A model generated the notes under the pieces. The model searched no databases. It had not been told where the DNA came from and saw nothing but the letters and a program-made list of their open reading frames with translations. From assembly GCA_016193195.1 (NCBI GenBank), contig JACPSQ010000047.1:1-16612 (forward strand): a stretch of DNA of 16,612 nucleotides, in the 5' to 3' direction. The translations under genes were made by a program, and so were the position numbers. This document shows, one piece after another, positions 6,005 through 14,082 of the stretch. Position 1 is the first letter of the stretch. Every line of letters begins with the position of its first letter. Origin of the DNA: Candidatus Omnitrophota bacterium (GTDB taxonomy: Bacteria; Omnitrophota; Gorgyraeia; Aquiviventales; Aquiviventaceae).

Positions 6005-8673
6005 TCATTTGTTGCGGAGGGCGGCTTGGGCCGCGGCCAGGCGCGCGACCGGCACCCGATAGGGTGAGCAGGAAACGTAATCGAGGCCCGCCCGGTGGCA
6101 GAACTCGATGGAGGAGGGCTCCCCACCGTGCTCCCCGCAGATGCCGACCTTGAGCCCCTTCCGGGTGGCGCGCCCCTTCTGGATCCCGATCCGAATCAAG
6201 GCCCCGACGCCGTCCTGATCCAGCTTCACGAAGGGATCGGCCGGGAGCACGTTGGCCTTGAGGTAGTGGGGGAGGAACTTGCCGATGTCATCCCGCGAGA
6301 AGCCGAAGGTCATTTGCGTCAGATCGTTCGTGCCGAAGCTGAAGAACTCCGCGTCCTCGGCGATCCGGTCGGCGACGACCGCTGCGCGCGGCACCTCGAT
6401 CATCGTTCCGACGAGGTACCTGAGGGTGAGCTTGTACCGGGCCATCGTCCGCTTGGCGACGGCGTCAATCGTCTCTTTCGCGAGGCGGAACTCTTGCGGG
6501 TGGCCGACGAGCGGGATCATCACCTCCGGGACGACCTTCACGTGGTCACGCCAGAGCTCGCAGGCCGCTTCGAAGATCGCCTGGGCCTGCATCTCGTTGA
6601 TCTCCGGATAGGTGATGCCCAAGCGGCACCCCCGGTGGCCGAGCATCGGATTGATCTCATGGAGGCTGTTGACGGTCTCTCGCAACGTCCGGAGCTCAAT
6701 GCCGAGCTGCTTCGAGACGCGCTCCTGCTCTTCCGGGGTGTTGGGGAGAAATTCGTGCAGTGGAGGATCCAGCAACCGGATGGTCACGGGAAGCCCCTCC
6801 ATGACCTCGAAGATGCCGATGAAGTCCTGCCGTTGAAACGGGAGGAGCTTCGCCAGCGCCGCTTTTCGAGCCGTCACGTCCTTCGCGAGGATCATCTCGC
6901 GCACCACGGGCAGCCGCTCTTCCCCGAAGAACATGTGCTCGGTGCGGCAGAGCCCGATCCCCTCCGCGCCGAAGTCGCGGGCCACGCGGGCATCCTGGGG
7001 GGTGTCCGCGTTGGCGCGCACGCGGAGGCGCCGTGTCTGGTCAGCCCACGCGAGCAACTGTTTGAAGCTGCGGGTCAATTGGGGTTTGATCAGCGCCACT
7101 TCCCCGAGCATCACCTCGCCGCTCGTCCCGTTGAGCGTGATGGGGTCGAGCTCCTTGACGATCACGTCCCCCGCGGTGAAGTGGCGCTCTTCCTCACGGA
7201 CGGTGATGTCGTTGCAGCCGACGACGCAGCACTTCCCCATCCCTCGGCCTACGACTGCGGCGTGACTTGTCATTCCCCCGCGCGCCGTCAGGATGCCTTG
7301 CGCCGCGGCCATCCCCTCGATGTCCTCGGGCGAGGTTTCCTCGCGGACGAGGATGACCCGCTCGGCCCCTTCCTCCGTCAGCGCGACGGCGCGGCGGGCG
7401 TTAAAGACCACTTTGCCCACGGCCGCGCCCGGGGATGCCGGCAGTCCGCGCGCGATGACCCGGGATTTGGCCTTCGGATCAATCGTGGGGTGGAGGAGCT
7501 GGTCGAGCTGGCCAGGGTCGATGCGCAGGAGCGCCGCCTCCTTCGTGATGAGCCCTTCCCGGACGACATCGGTGGCGATCGTGACGGCGGCCCGGGCCGT
7601 CCGCTTGCCCGTTCGCGTCTGCAGCATGTAGAGGGTGCCTTCTTCCACCGTAAACTCCATATCCTGGACGTCTTTGAAGTACGTCTGGAGGCGCAGGCCG
7701 ACCCGATGGAGCTGCTCGTAGATCGTGGGGAACTCCTTCTTCAGCTCCGCGATCGGTTTCGGCGTGCGGGTGCCGGCGACGACGTCCTCGCCCTGGGCGT
7801 TGACGAGGTACTCCCCATAGAACACGTTCTCGCCGGTTCCGGGATCGCGGGTGAAACACACCCCCGTCAGCGACGTGGCGCCCATGTTGCCGAAGACCAT
7901 GGACTGGACGCTTACCCCCGTGCCCAGCGAGTCCGGGATGCTGTTGAGCCGACGGTAGACCTTGGCCCGTTCGTTGTTCCAGGATGAGAAGACTGCGTTG
8001 ACGGCGAGGCGCAGCTGCTCCTTGGGATCATCCGGAAAGTCGATCCCACCGTGCTGCTTGGTGATGGCTTTATACTCTGCGACGAGTTCCTTCAGGGCGT
8101 CGGCCGGCAAATCGGCGTCTGTCTTGGCGCCGAACGCCGCCTTTTTCTTGCCGAGCGCCTCCTCGAAGCGTTTGCGCTCGACGTTGAGGACGACGTCGCC
8201 GAACATCTGGATGAAGCGCCGGTACGCGTCGTAGGCGAACCGGGGGTTCTCCGTCTTCACCCCAGGTTGAGGATCGTATCCATCATGCCCGGCATCGAGA
8301 TCGCGGCGCCTGAGCGCACCGACACCAGGAGCGGGTTCTTCGGATCCCCCAGTCCTTTCTTCGTGACGCCTTCCAGCCACTTCACCTTCTGCTGGAGCTC
8401 AGCTTCCAGGCCCTTCGGCCAGCGCTCGCCGAGCGTATAGAACTCCCGGCAGACCTCCGTCGTGATGGTGAACCCGGCCGGCACCGGCACGCCGAGGTTG
8501 GTCATCTCGGCGAGGTTCGCGCCCTTTCCCCCGAGCAGGGTCTTCATGTCCGCGCGGCCGTCCGCCCTTCCCCCGCCGAAGACGTAGATGTACTTCGGGG
8601 CGGGGCGTCCGTCCACGGAGGCCGCCGCGGAGCGGCGCTTCGATTTGACGGCCGTGCCCGTTCGTTTCTTCAT
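6005..8673 (-). pseudogene. ppdK: Pyruvate, phosphate dikinase, disrupted by a frameshifting deletion
   Basis: PPDK interconverts pyruvate + ATP + Pi with phosphoenolpyruvate + AMP + PPi in the cytosol. The first frame (8673 to TGA at 8259-8257) holds the N-terminal ATP-grasp part: FGGG, LLGGKGANLAEM, and VRSGAAISMPGMMDTILNLG. The second frame continues from NPRFAYDAYRRFIQMFG through the phosphohistidine motif GGMTSHAAVVGRGMGKCC and the PEP-binding TIM barrel (GTNDLTQMTFGFSRDD, CGEHGGEP) to the natural end at 6005. Family members have about 14 residues between the NLG and the NPRFAYD motifs; here 11 nt are left, so about 31 nt are missing and the frame shifts. Both halves are otherwise clean, so this is either a recent mutation or an assembly error. 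The start is an ATG preceded by GGGGAG; the glyS stop lies 17 nt upstream. Confidence 0.9.
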
Positions 8674-8690
8674 GCTGGGAACTCCCCGCG

Positions 8691-10958
8691 TTAGTGTTGT
8701 AAGACGGTGAGCTTTGAGAGGTCGGCAATGCGATCAGTATACAACGTGTTGATGGCCTGCATCAAGGCGAGCCGGTTCTGCTGAAGCGATTCGTCGGGGA
8801 CGTTCACCATGACGCGATCGAAGAACTCGTGCAGCGGTTGGTAAAAGACCTCCCCGAAGAGCCGCGTGGCTTCCGCGTAGGACTTCCCTGTCGCAAGCCG
8901 CTCGATCTCCTCTTTCTTGGACGAGTAGAGCGCCCAGAGCCGCTGCTCCAATGGCTCCTGGAACCGCGCCGGATCCACCTCGCGCTTGCGGGGCTCGGCC
9001 GGCTTGAGGATGTTGCAGGTCCGCTCAATGACCTTGGCCGCCTTCAGGAGTCGAGGATCGCCGTCAAGCCGCTTCAGGCTCACGATCCGGTCCATGGCGT
9101 CCACGAGGTCGTCGCAGGGGCTGGCGAGCACGGCCTCGATGATGTCACGCGACGGCGCCGGCTTCGGCCACTCAAACGTGTAGAGCCGTTCGAGGATGTA
9201 GCGGCGGATCCGCTCGCCCGTGGCCGCGCGCTCCTCCTGGGGGGCGGTCCGGAAGGGGTCCGTGGACGAGCGCGCGCCGAAGAACCGCTCGAGCGGGAGC
9301 GGCCGGTGCACCTTCCATCCCACTTCGACGATGCCCTGTGCGGCGCGCCTGAGGCCGAACGGATCCTGGTCGCCAGTCGGCACAATCCCTTGCGCGAAGT
9401 AGCTCGCCAAGGTGTCGTACTTGTCGAGGACGGCGAGCGCACTTCCGATGAGCGTTTTCGGGAGTCGATCGCCAATGGGCAGGTAGTGCTCCTCGATTGC
9501 CTCGGCGACTTCCTGCGGCTCCCTGGAGTGACGTGCGTAGTACTTCCCGATCACGCCTTGGAGGGTTGGAAACTCTTTGACCAACGTGCTCACCAAGTCC
9601 GCCTTGGCCAGTTGGCACGCCCGTCGCAGATCCTTCTGTTCCTCCCGCGACAGCTGCCACGCCTTCTCCAACACAGCGCTCAGCGTGTGGACCCGCTCGG
9701 CCTTGTCCGCCATAGAGCCGATCCGCTCGTGGAATGTGACTCCGGAGAGCGCTGCAGCCATCTGCTCAAGTGGTAGGTGCCTGCGGTCCTCGGTCCAGAA
9801 CATCAGGCTGTCCGCGAGACGGGCGTTCAGGATCCGCTCGATGATCTGGCGGACCGCGGCCGGTTTCCTGGGTGGTCCCTCGAGGATGGCGACGAACCGA
9901 GGCAACAGCTTCCCGCGCGCTTCGATCGCGAACACCCGCTGGTACTTCGCCATGCTAGCGAGGAGCACTTCGCGCGGCAGCGCCAAATACTTGGAATCGA
10001 ATGTGCCCGTCAAGGCCACGGGCGACTCAGTAAGGAAGGTCACCTCTTCCATGAGGCCGTGGCTGAGCATCTCCGGCGCCACGATGCCGCCAATGCGCCG
10101 CGCCTCGCGCGTGACCAGTTGCTGGATCCGGCGCTGCCGCTCAACCTGGTCAAGGAGAAGGCCGGCACGCTCGATCGTCTGGAAGTAGGCTGGAATCGAA
10201 GCAACGCGCACCTCTCGCAGCGCCTGAGGACGCCCAATCCGTGTTGTCGCACCGCTCCAAATACCAAGGCGAATCTCGACGCCAATTTTTGCTTCATCAA
10301 AAAATTGATCGCTTTTCGGATTGAACAGCGTGGCTCCAGCAAGGCAAAAACGAATGTGGCGTGAATTATAAGACGCAAACATCCACCGGATCGGCCGCGC
10401 GAAGCGGACGCCGCTCGCGTCCCAGCGCATCGTCTTCGGCGCGCGCAGCTTGCCCACAAGCTGCGGCAGCAGCGCAGGCAGGATCGTCGCGGTGGGGATC
10501 GCGGTCGGCGGCTTGACGAGGTAGACGTACTCGCCTTTCTCGGAGGCGACGATCTTCACCTGCCCCAGGGCGCCACTCTGCGCGCGCAGGAACCCGACGA
10601 GCGCCTTCGTCGGCTTCCCCGCTCCGTCGTAAGCAACCTGCTTCGACGGGCCCCGGACCTCTTCCCCTGGTTTGCGCTGAGTGCCGGCGAGTCCGCGCGC
10701 AATGAGGACGAGCCGACGGGGAGTGCCGAAGCTTTGGACCGTCCGGAACGGCAGGTGGTGCGCCTCGAGGAGGGCCCGTGTCTCGGCTCCGAGTTGCTCG
10801 ATCAGGTCGGGAAGATACGCGGCCGGCAGCTCCTCCGTCCCGATCTCAAACAACAAATCCGCTGTTTTGCTCAAGGCTCCCGGCTGAAGGCTGAAGGCAA
10901 CTGCGGTCCTCCCTTGAGCCTTGAGCCTTGAGCCTTGAGCGTCCTTAGCGCTTCTCAT
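8691..10958 (-). CDS. glyS: Glycyl-tRNA synthetase beta subunit
   Basis: The product carries DLLFEIGTEELPAAYLPD at the N-terminus, a FWTEDRRHLPLEQMAAALSG segment, and the C-terminal HD-like and tRNA-binding region (YARHSREPQEVAEAIEEHYLP, GDQDPFGLRRAAQGIVEV), all typical of GlyS. With GlyQ it forms the alpha2beta2 enzyme that charges tRNA-Gly. The start is uncertain: ATG 10958 overlaps the glyQ end by 14 nt and reads in frame through a heptamer array; TTG 10874, at the array edge, puts the start next to the first domain, as in the other array-flanked genes. Residues about 208-233 (from ATG 10958) appear to be an extra, AT-rich segment compared with the E. coli sequence as I remember it. ppdK follows 17 nt after the stop. 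Confidence 0.93.
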   Translation of the reverse strand: MRSAKDAQGSRLKAQGRTAVAFSLQPGALSKTADLLFEIGTEELPAAYLPDLIEQLGAETRALLEAHHLPFRTVQSFGTPRRLVLIARGLAGTQRKPGEEVRGPSKQVAYDGAGKPTKALVGFLRAQSGALGQVKIVASEKGEYVYLVKPPTAIPTATILPALLPQLVGKLRAPKTMRWDASGVRFARPIRWMFASYNSRHIRFCLAGATLFNPKSDQFFDEAKIGVEIRLGIWSGATTRIGRPQALREVRVASIPAYFQTIERAGLLLDQVERQRRIQQLVTREARRIGGIVAPEMLSHGLMEEVTFLTESPVALTGTFDSKYLALPREVLLASMAKYQRVFAIEARGKLLPRFVAILEGPPRKPAAVRQIIERILNARLADSLMFWTEDRRHLPLEQMAAALSGVTFHERIGSMADKAERVHTLSAVLEKAWQLSREEQKDLRRACQLAKADLVSTLVKEFPTLQGVIGKYYARHSREPQEVAEAIEEHYLPIGDRLPKTLIGSALAVLDKYDTLASYFAQGIVPTGDQDPFGLRRAAQGIVEVGWKVHRPLPLERFFGARSSTDPFRTAPQEERAATGERIRRYILERLYTFEWPKPAPSRDIIEAVLASPCDDLVDAMDRIVSLKRLDGDPRLLKAAKVIERTCNILKPAEPRKREVDPARFQEPLEQRLWALYSSKKEEIERLATGKSYAEATRLFGEVFYQPLHEFFDRVMVNVPDESLQQNRLALMQAINTLYTDRIADLSKLTVLQH
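10869..10940. repeat. Paired inverted heptamer array between glyQ and glyS
   Basis: The left arm is GCTCAAG, GCTCCCG, GCTGAAG, GCTGAAG (10869-10896); a 16-nt loop (10897-10912) is followed by four perfect CTTGAGC units (10913-10940). The array begins 4 nt after the glyQ stop. It is open in the glyS frame and would encode an extra GlyS head if translation starts at 10958. Confidence 0.9.
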
Positions 10959-11799
10959 GGTGTTGGCGCTCAAGATACAGCTCCGCGCACCCCTTGGCGA
11001 GGGTGCGGATGCGCAGGATGAACCTAGGCCGGTCGGATTGGCTGATCGCCCCTCGCGCGTCGAGGAGGTTGAACGTGTGGCTGCACTTCAAGAGCTGTTC
11101 GTACGCGGGCATCAGGAGGTCCGCCTCCAGGAGCCGTTTGGCATCCTTCTCATAGCGCTCAAACAGCTCCTGGTGGAGCTCGACATCCGCGTGCTCAAAG
11201 TTGTAGGCGGAGCCTTCACGCTCGCTCGGCAAATGGAGCTCCCCGTAGGTCGCACCCGGCCCGTACGTGAGGTGATACACGTCAGCGATTCCCTGCGCGA
11301 ACATCGTGATCCGCTCGAGGCCGTAGGTGATCTCGCAAGAAATCGGGTCAAGGTCGAGGCTGCCCACCTGCTGAAAGTAGGTGAACTGCGTGACCTCAAG
11401 GCTGTCCATCCACACCTCCCACCCGAGGCCCCAGGCGCCCAGCGTCGGCGATTCCCAGTCATCCTGGACGAACCGGAGGTCGTGGTCTTCAAGTGTCAGT
11501 CCGCATGCGCGGAGGCTCTCGAGATAGCGCTGTTGGACATCATCCGGCGCGGGTTTGAGGAGCACCTGGTATTGGTAGTAGCGCTGCATCCGCAGCGGAT
11601 TCTCCCCGTAGCGGCCATCGGTGGGGCGGCGCGACGGCTGCACATAGGCCACTCGTGAGGGTTTCGGGCCGAGCGCGCCGAAGAAGGTTGAGGGGTGGAA
11701 CGTGCCGGCGCCCATCTCCATGTCGTACGGCTGGACGATCACACAGCCCTCGCGCTCCCAGAATGTGTCGAGCGTCCGAATCAATTGTTGGAGTTGCAT
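10945..11799 (-). CDS. glyQ: Glycyl-tRNA synthetase alpha subunit
   Basis: The 284-residue product begins MQLQQLIRTLDTFWEREGC and contains VQPYDMEMGAGTFHP, then GPKPSRVAYVQPSRRPTDG, YGENPLRMQRYYQYQV, QDDWESPTLGAWGLGWEVW and LEVTQFTYFQQVG, the conserved class II catalytic core of bacterial GlyQ (usual length about 290-300). It supplies the active site of the alpha2beta2 glycyl-tRNA synthetase. The ATG at 11799 matches the family start; the frame extends 25 codons upstream only through heptamer-derived sequence. No Shine-Dalgarno sequence is seen; the heptamer array ends 10 nt before the ATG. It sits between recO and glyS, the widely conserved order. Confidence 0.95.
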   Translation of the reverse strand: MQLQQLIRTLDTFWEREGCVIVQPYDMEMGAGTFHPSTFFGALGPKPSRVAYVQPSRRPTDGRYGENPLRMQRYYQYQVLLKPAPDDVQQRYLESLRACGLTLEDHDLRFVQDDWESPTLGAWGLGWEVWMDSLEVTQFTYFQQVGSLDLDPISCEITYGLERITMFAQGIADVYHLTYGPGATYGELHLPSEREGSAYNFEHADVELHQELFERYEKDAKRLLEADLLMPAYEQLLKCSHTFNLLDARGAISQSDRPRFILRIRTLAKGCAELYLERQHHEKR

Positions 11800-11809
11800 G
11801 ACATTGGAT

Positions 11810-11880
11810 GTGCGGGGTGCGGGGTGCGGGGTGCACCGTGACCTGACAGAAATTCCGCATTCCGCAATCCGCAATCCGCA
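11810..11880. repeat. Paired inverted heptamer array between recO and glyQ
   Basis: The left arm is three GTGCGGG units and GTGCACC (11810-11837); a 15-nt loop (11838-11852) is followed by TTCCGCA, TTCCGCA, ATCCGCA, ATCCGCA (11853-11880). The TGCGG core is shared with the arrays at 12613 and 14083. Confidence 0.88.
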
Positions 11881-11884
11881 CTAC

Positions 11885-12607
11885 TCATCTGGTAAGTGTC
11901 TTCAAAGGCCGATCGAGCCGCCAGCGGAGAAACTCATCGAGCCGTTGAGAGAGCCGAGCGGCCAGCGGCCCATCGAGCCGGAGAGGCTGGGCCGATTCGG
12001 CGAGCGCCGCGAGGGCACTGAGCATCTCCGAAGAGGCAGGCTCCACCATTGGGTCTTCATGCAGGCAGGACGGGCACAGCAATCCGCCCTGGCGCGCGCT
12101 CCAGTACCCGCTCGCTCGGATCGTCGCCCCGCAGCCGGTGCACTCATCGAGTTGCGGCTGAAAGCCGGCGAGGCGCAACAGCCTGACCGTAAAGTGGAGG
12201 CGGGTGCCGGCGGCGTCCTCGCTGGCGAGCGCCAGCCGTTCCAAGGCCTGCTTCAGCAACTGATAGGTCGCCGGCTGCGGCTCCTCGAGCGGAACGACGG
12301 CGTCGATGAGCTCCACACAGAAGGAGGCGACGCGCATGGTCTCCACGTCGCACTGGAGCCCGGTGAGCGGCGAGAGCAGGTCGCATTGACTGATCAGATG
12401 GAGCTGGCTCATCCGGGTATCGTAGAAGACGATTCGGTTGATCGTGAATGGCTCCATGGCGCTCCGATACCGGTTTGGCTGCGCGTACAGGCCTTTGACC
12501 AACCCCTTGAGCTTGCCGAACCGATCGGTCAGACAACTGAGCGTCACGCTCGTCTCGCGGAACGGATAGCGCCGCAAGACGATGGCGTCAGCGGTGTGCA
12601 ACCCCAT
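11885..12607 (-). CDS. recO: DNA repair protein RecO
   Basis: The 240-residue product opens with an OB-fold (TADAIVLRRYPFRETSVTLSCLTDRFGKLKGLVKG) and continues with a helical domain. It has a C4 zinc site, Cys156-x2-Cys159 (ECTGC) and Cys178-x2-Cys181 (CPSC). RecO binds single-stranded DNA and SSB and helps RecR load RecA at gaps in recombinational repair. The ATG at 12607 starts the OB-fold; the open frame upstream (to 12682) is repeat-derived. No Shine-Dalgarno sequence is present, and the preceding array ends 5 nt before the ATG. The open ybeY frame closes at 12609, one base before the recO ATG. Position before glyQ-glyS matches Firmicutes and other bacteria, in which era lies just before recO; era is missing here. 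Confidence 0.93.
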   Translation of the reverse strand: MGLHTADAIVLRRYPFRETSVTLSCLTDRFGKLKGLVKGLYAQPNRYRSAMEPFTINRIVFYDTRMSQLHLISQCDLLSPLTGLQCDVETMRVASFCVELIDAVVPLEEPQPATYQLLKQALERLALASEDAAGTRLHFTVRLLRLAGFQPQLDECTGCGATIRASGYWSARQGGLLCPSCLHEDPMVEPASSEMLSALAALAESAQPLRLDGPLAARLSQRLDEFLRWRLDRPLKTLTR

Positions 12608-12608
12608 C

Positions 12609-13100
12609 TTACGTGCGGCGTGCGGAGTGCGGCGTGCGGAGTTGGCGACCCAATCGGGTGTCGGGAATTCCGCATTCCGCACCCCGCATTCCGCACTGAA
12701 CCAACAGCCGGTCTTCCATCACTCGCATCTTGCGTTGCTCTGATGATGTGCGGTCCTCATGCCCCGCCCAATGGAGCAGACCGTGGCTGACGTACCGAGC
12801 GAGCTCCTCCTCGTACGCGATTCCGTGCGCTCGCGCGTATGCGCGAGCCTGACGCGGCGCGATCAGGATCTCGCCGACGGTCGGCTCGCCATCATACCGG
12901 AAGCTCAGGACGTCCGTGACACGATCGCGGCGCAAGAATTGCCTGTTGAGCACTCGTATCCGTCGCGCACTGACGAACGTGATCGCCAGCGTCCCGCGGG
13001 TACGGAGGCGCAGCCGACGGATCGCGCGCCGAACCAGTTGCGCAATCTGAGCGGTGTTGACCGGCGCTTCCCGCTGTGCATTGGTCACCGAGACGATCAT
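12609..13100 (-). CDS. ybeY: Endoribonuclease YbeY with a repeat-derived C-terminal tail
   Basis: The conserved core (residues 1-135) shows RVLNRQFLRRDRVTDVLSF, the substrate-site segment, GEILIAP, and the metal-binding segment SHGLLHWAGHED. YbeY is a zinc-dependent RNase acting in 16S rRNA 3'-end maturation and ribosome quality control. Two zinc ligands are His106 and His110; the third position has Asp116 in place of the usual His, a change also found in some other YbeY groups. Residues 136-163 (CGMRGAECG onward) are translated from the heptamer array and have no family counterpart, so the ancestral stop was probably lost when the array appeared. phoH ends 25 bp before the ATG, the usual phoH-ybeY pairing. 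Confidence 0.93.
   Translation of the reverse strand: MIVSVTNAQREAPVNTAQIAQLVRRAIRRLRLRTRGTLAITFVSARRIRVLNRQFLRRDRVTDVLSFRYDGEPTVGEILIAPRQARAYARAHGIAYEEELARYVSHGLLHWAGHEDRTSSEQRKMRVMEDRLLVQCGMRGAECGIPDTRLGRQLRTPHSARRT
12613..12695. repeat. Paired inverted heptamer array at the ybeY-recO junction
   Basis: The left arm is GTGCGGC, GTGCGGA, GTGCGGC, GTGCGGA (12613-12640); a 27-nt loop (12641-12667) contains a small ACCC/GGGT hairpin; the right arm is TTCCGCA, TTCCGCA, CCCCGCA, TTCCGCA (12668-12695). It lies inside the open ybeY frame and ends 5 nt before the recO ATG. Confidence 0.92.
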
Positions 13101-13125
13101 TCACAGTGGTTGCCCTTCATTGTTT

Positions 13126-14076
13126 CTAGTGGTTGTTCCGCTCGTAGGCCTGGATGATCGCCTGGACGAGCTCGTGGCGCACGACGTCCTGGCCGCTGAA
13201 GAGCGCGAACTTGATCCCCGGGATGTCGGCAAGCAGCGTCTGCACCTGGATGAGCCCGGAGGGCTTCTCGATGGGCAGGTCGACCTGCGTCACGTCGCCG
13301 GTGATGACCGCCTTCGAGTCAAACCCGAGGCGGGTGAGGAACATCTTCATCTGCTCGCTGGTCGTGTTCTGGGCCTCGTCGAGGATGATGAACGAGTCAT
13401 TCAGGGTTCTTCCCCGCATGTACGCGAGGGGGGCCACCTCGATGATCCCCCGGTCGAGGTACCGCTGCACCATGTCGATCTCCATCATCTCGTAGAGCGC
13501 GTCATAGAGCGGGCGCAGGTACGGGTTGATCTTCTCGGCGAGGTCTCCCGGCAGGTAGCCCAGCCGCTCCCCCGCCTCGACGGCGGGGCGGGTCAGGATG
13601 ATCCGCGACACCTCGCCCTTGGTGAGGTTCTCCACGGCCATGGCCATGGCCAGATGGGTCTTGCCCGTTCCCGCGGGCCCAATCGCAAAGACGATGTCAT
13701 GGGTCCGCATGGCGTCGACGTAGGCTTTCTGGCCGGGGGTCCGCGGGATGACGAAGCGCCGCTTTGAGGGGACCTCGATCCGCTCCTGGTAGATCTGGCG
13801 TAGCTGGATGAGGCGCGGGTCCTCCAGCGCCCGCAAGGCGTACTCCACGTCGCCGGTATGGAGCGGCGAGCCGGACCGGACGATCACGAGCAGATCCTCG
13901 AACAGTCGAACCGCTTTGGAGACCGCCCCTTCCTGACCGGTCACTTTCACCTCGTCTCCACGCGCCACGACAGAGATCCCAAGCGCCCGCTCAATCGTAC
14001 GCAGGTACTGGTCGTGCTTGCCGAAGAGCGCCTGGGCTTCCTGGGTGTTGCGCAGCGTGAGGGACTGTTCAGCCAT
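13126..14076 (-). CDS. phoH: PhoH-like ATPase
   Basis: The 316-residue product has an N-terminal KH-like part (RTIERALGISVVARGDEVKV), then the P-loop GPAGTGKT (133-140), LTRPAVEAGERLGYLPGD, and Walker B FIILDEAQNT (229-238). PhoH/YbeZ proteins are cytosolic ATPases linked to RNA metabolism and pair with YbeY in many bacteria, as here, where ybeY begins 25 bp after the stop. I chose the ATG at 14076 (MAEQSLTLRNTQEA) because the frame above it (to 14142) is only heptamer-derived sequence. No Shine-Dalgarno sequence is visible and the array ends 6 nt before the ATG. Confidence 0.95.
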   Translation of the reverse strand: MAEQSLTLRNTQEAQALFGKHDQYLRTIERALGISVVARGDEVKVTGQEGAVSKAVRLFEDLLVIVRSGSPLHTGDVEYALRALEDPRLIQLRQIYQERIEVPSKRRFVIPRTPGQKAYVDAMRTHDIVFAIGPAGTGKTHLAMAMAVENLTKGEVSRIILTRPAVEAGERLGYLPGDLAEKINPYLRPLYDALYEMMEIDMVQRYLDRGIIEVAPLAYMRGRTLNDSFIILDEAQNTTSEQMKMFLTRLGFDSKAVITGDVTQVDLPIEKPSGLIQVQTLLADIPGIKFALFSGQDVVRHELVQAIIQAYERNNH

Positions 14077-14082
14077 GTTCCA

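Noticed and set aside
6095..7987. A 630-codon open frame on the plus strand opposite ppdK
   Set aside because: It is the exact antisense of a conserved enzyme in GC-rich DNA, its translation shows no domain, and composition explains the lack of stops. The same holds for 8829-9776, 1938-2717 and 11702-12790.
8240..8290. Programmed ribosomal frameshift in ppdK
   Set aside because: There is no slippery heptamer with a following structure, and a conserved segment of about 10 residues is missing, which a frameshift could not restore.
12750..12790. Asp in place of the third zinc-binding His in YbeY as a sign of inactivation
   Set aside because: Asp can bind the metal and comparable changes occur in other YbeY groups; the rest of the motif is intact.
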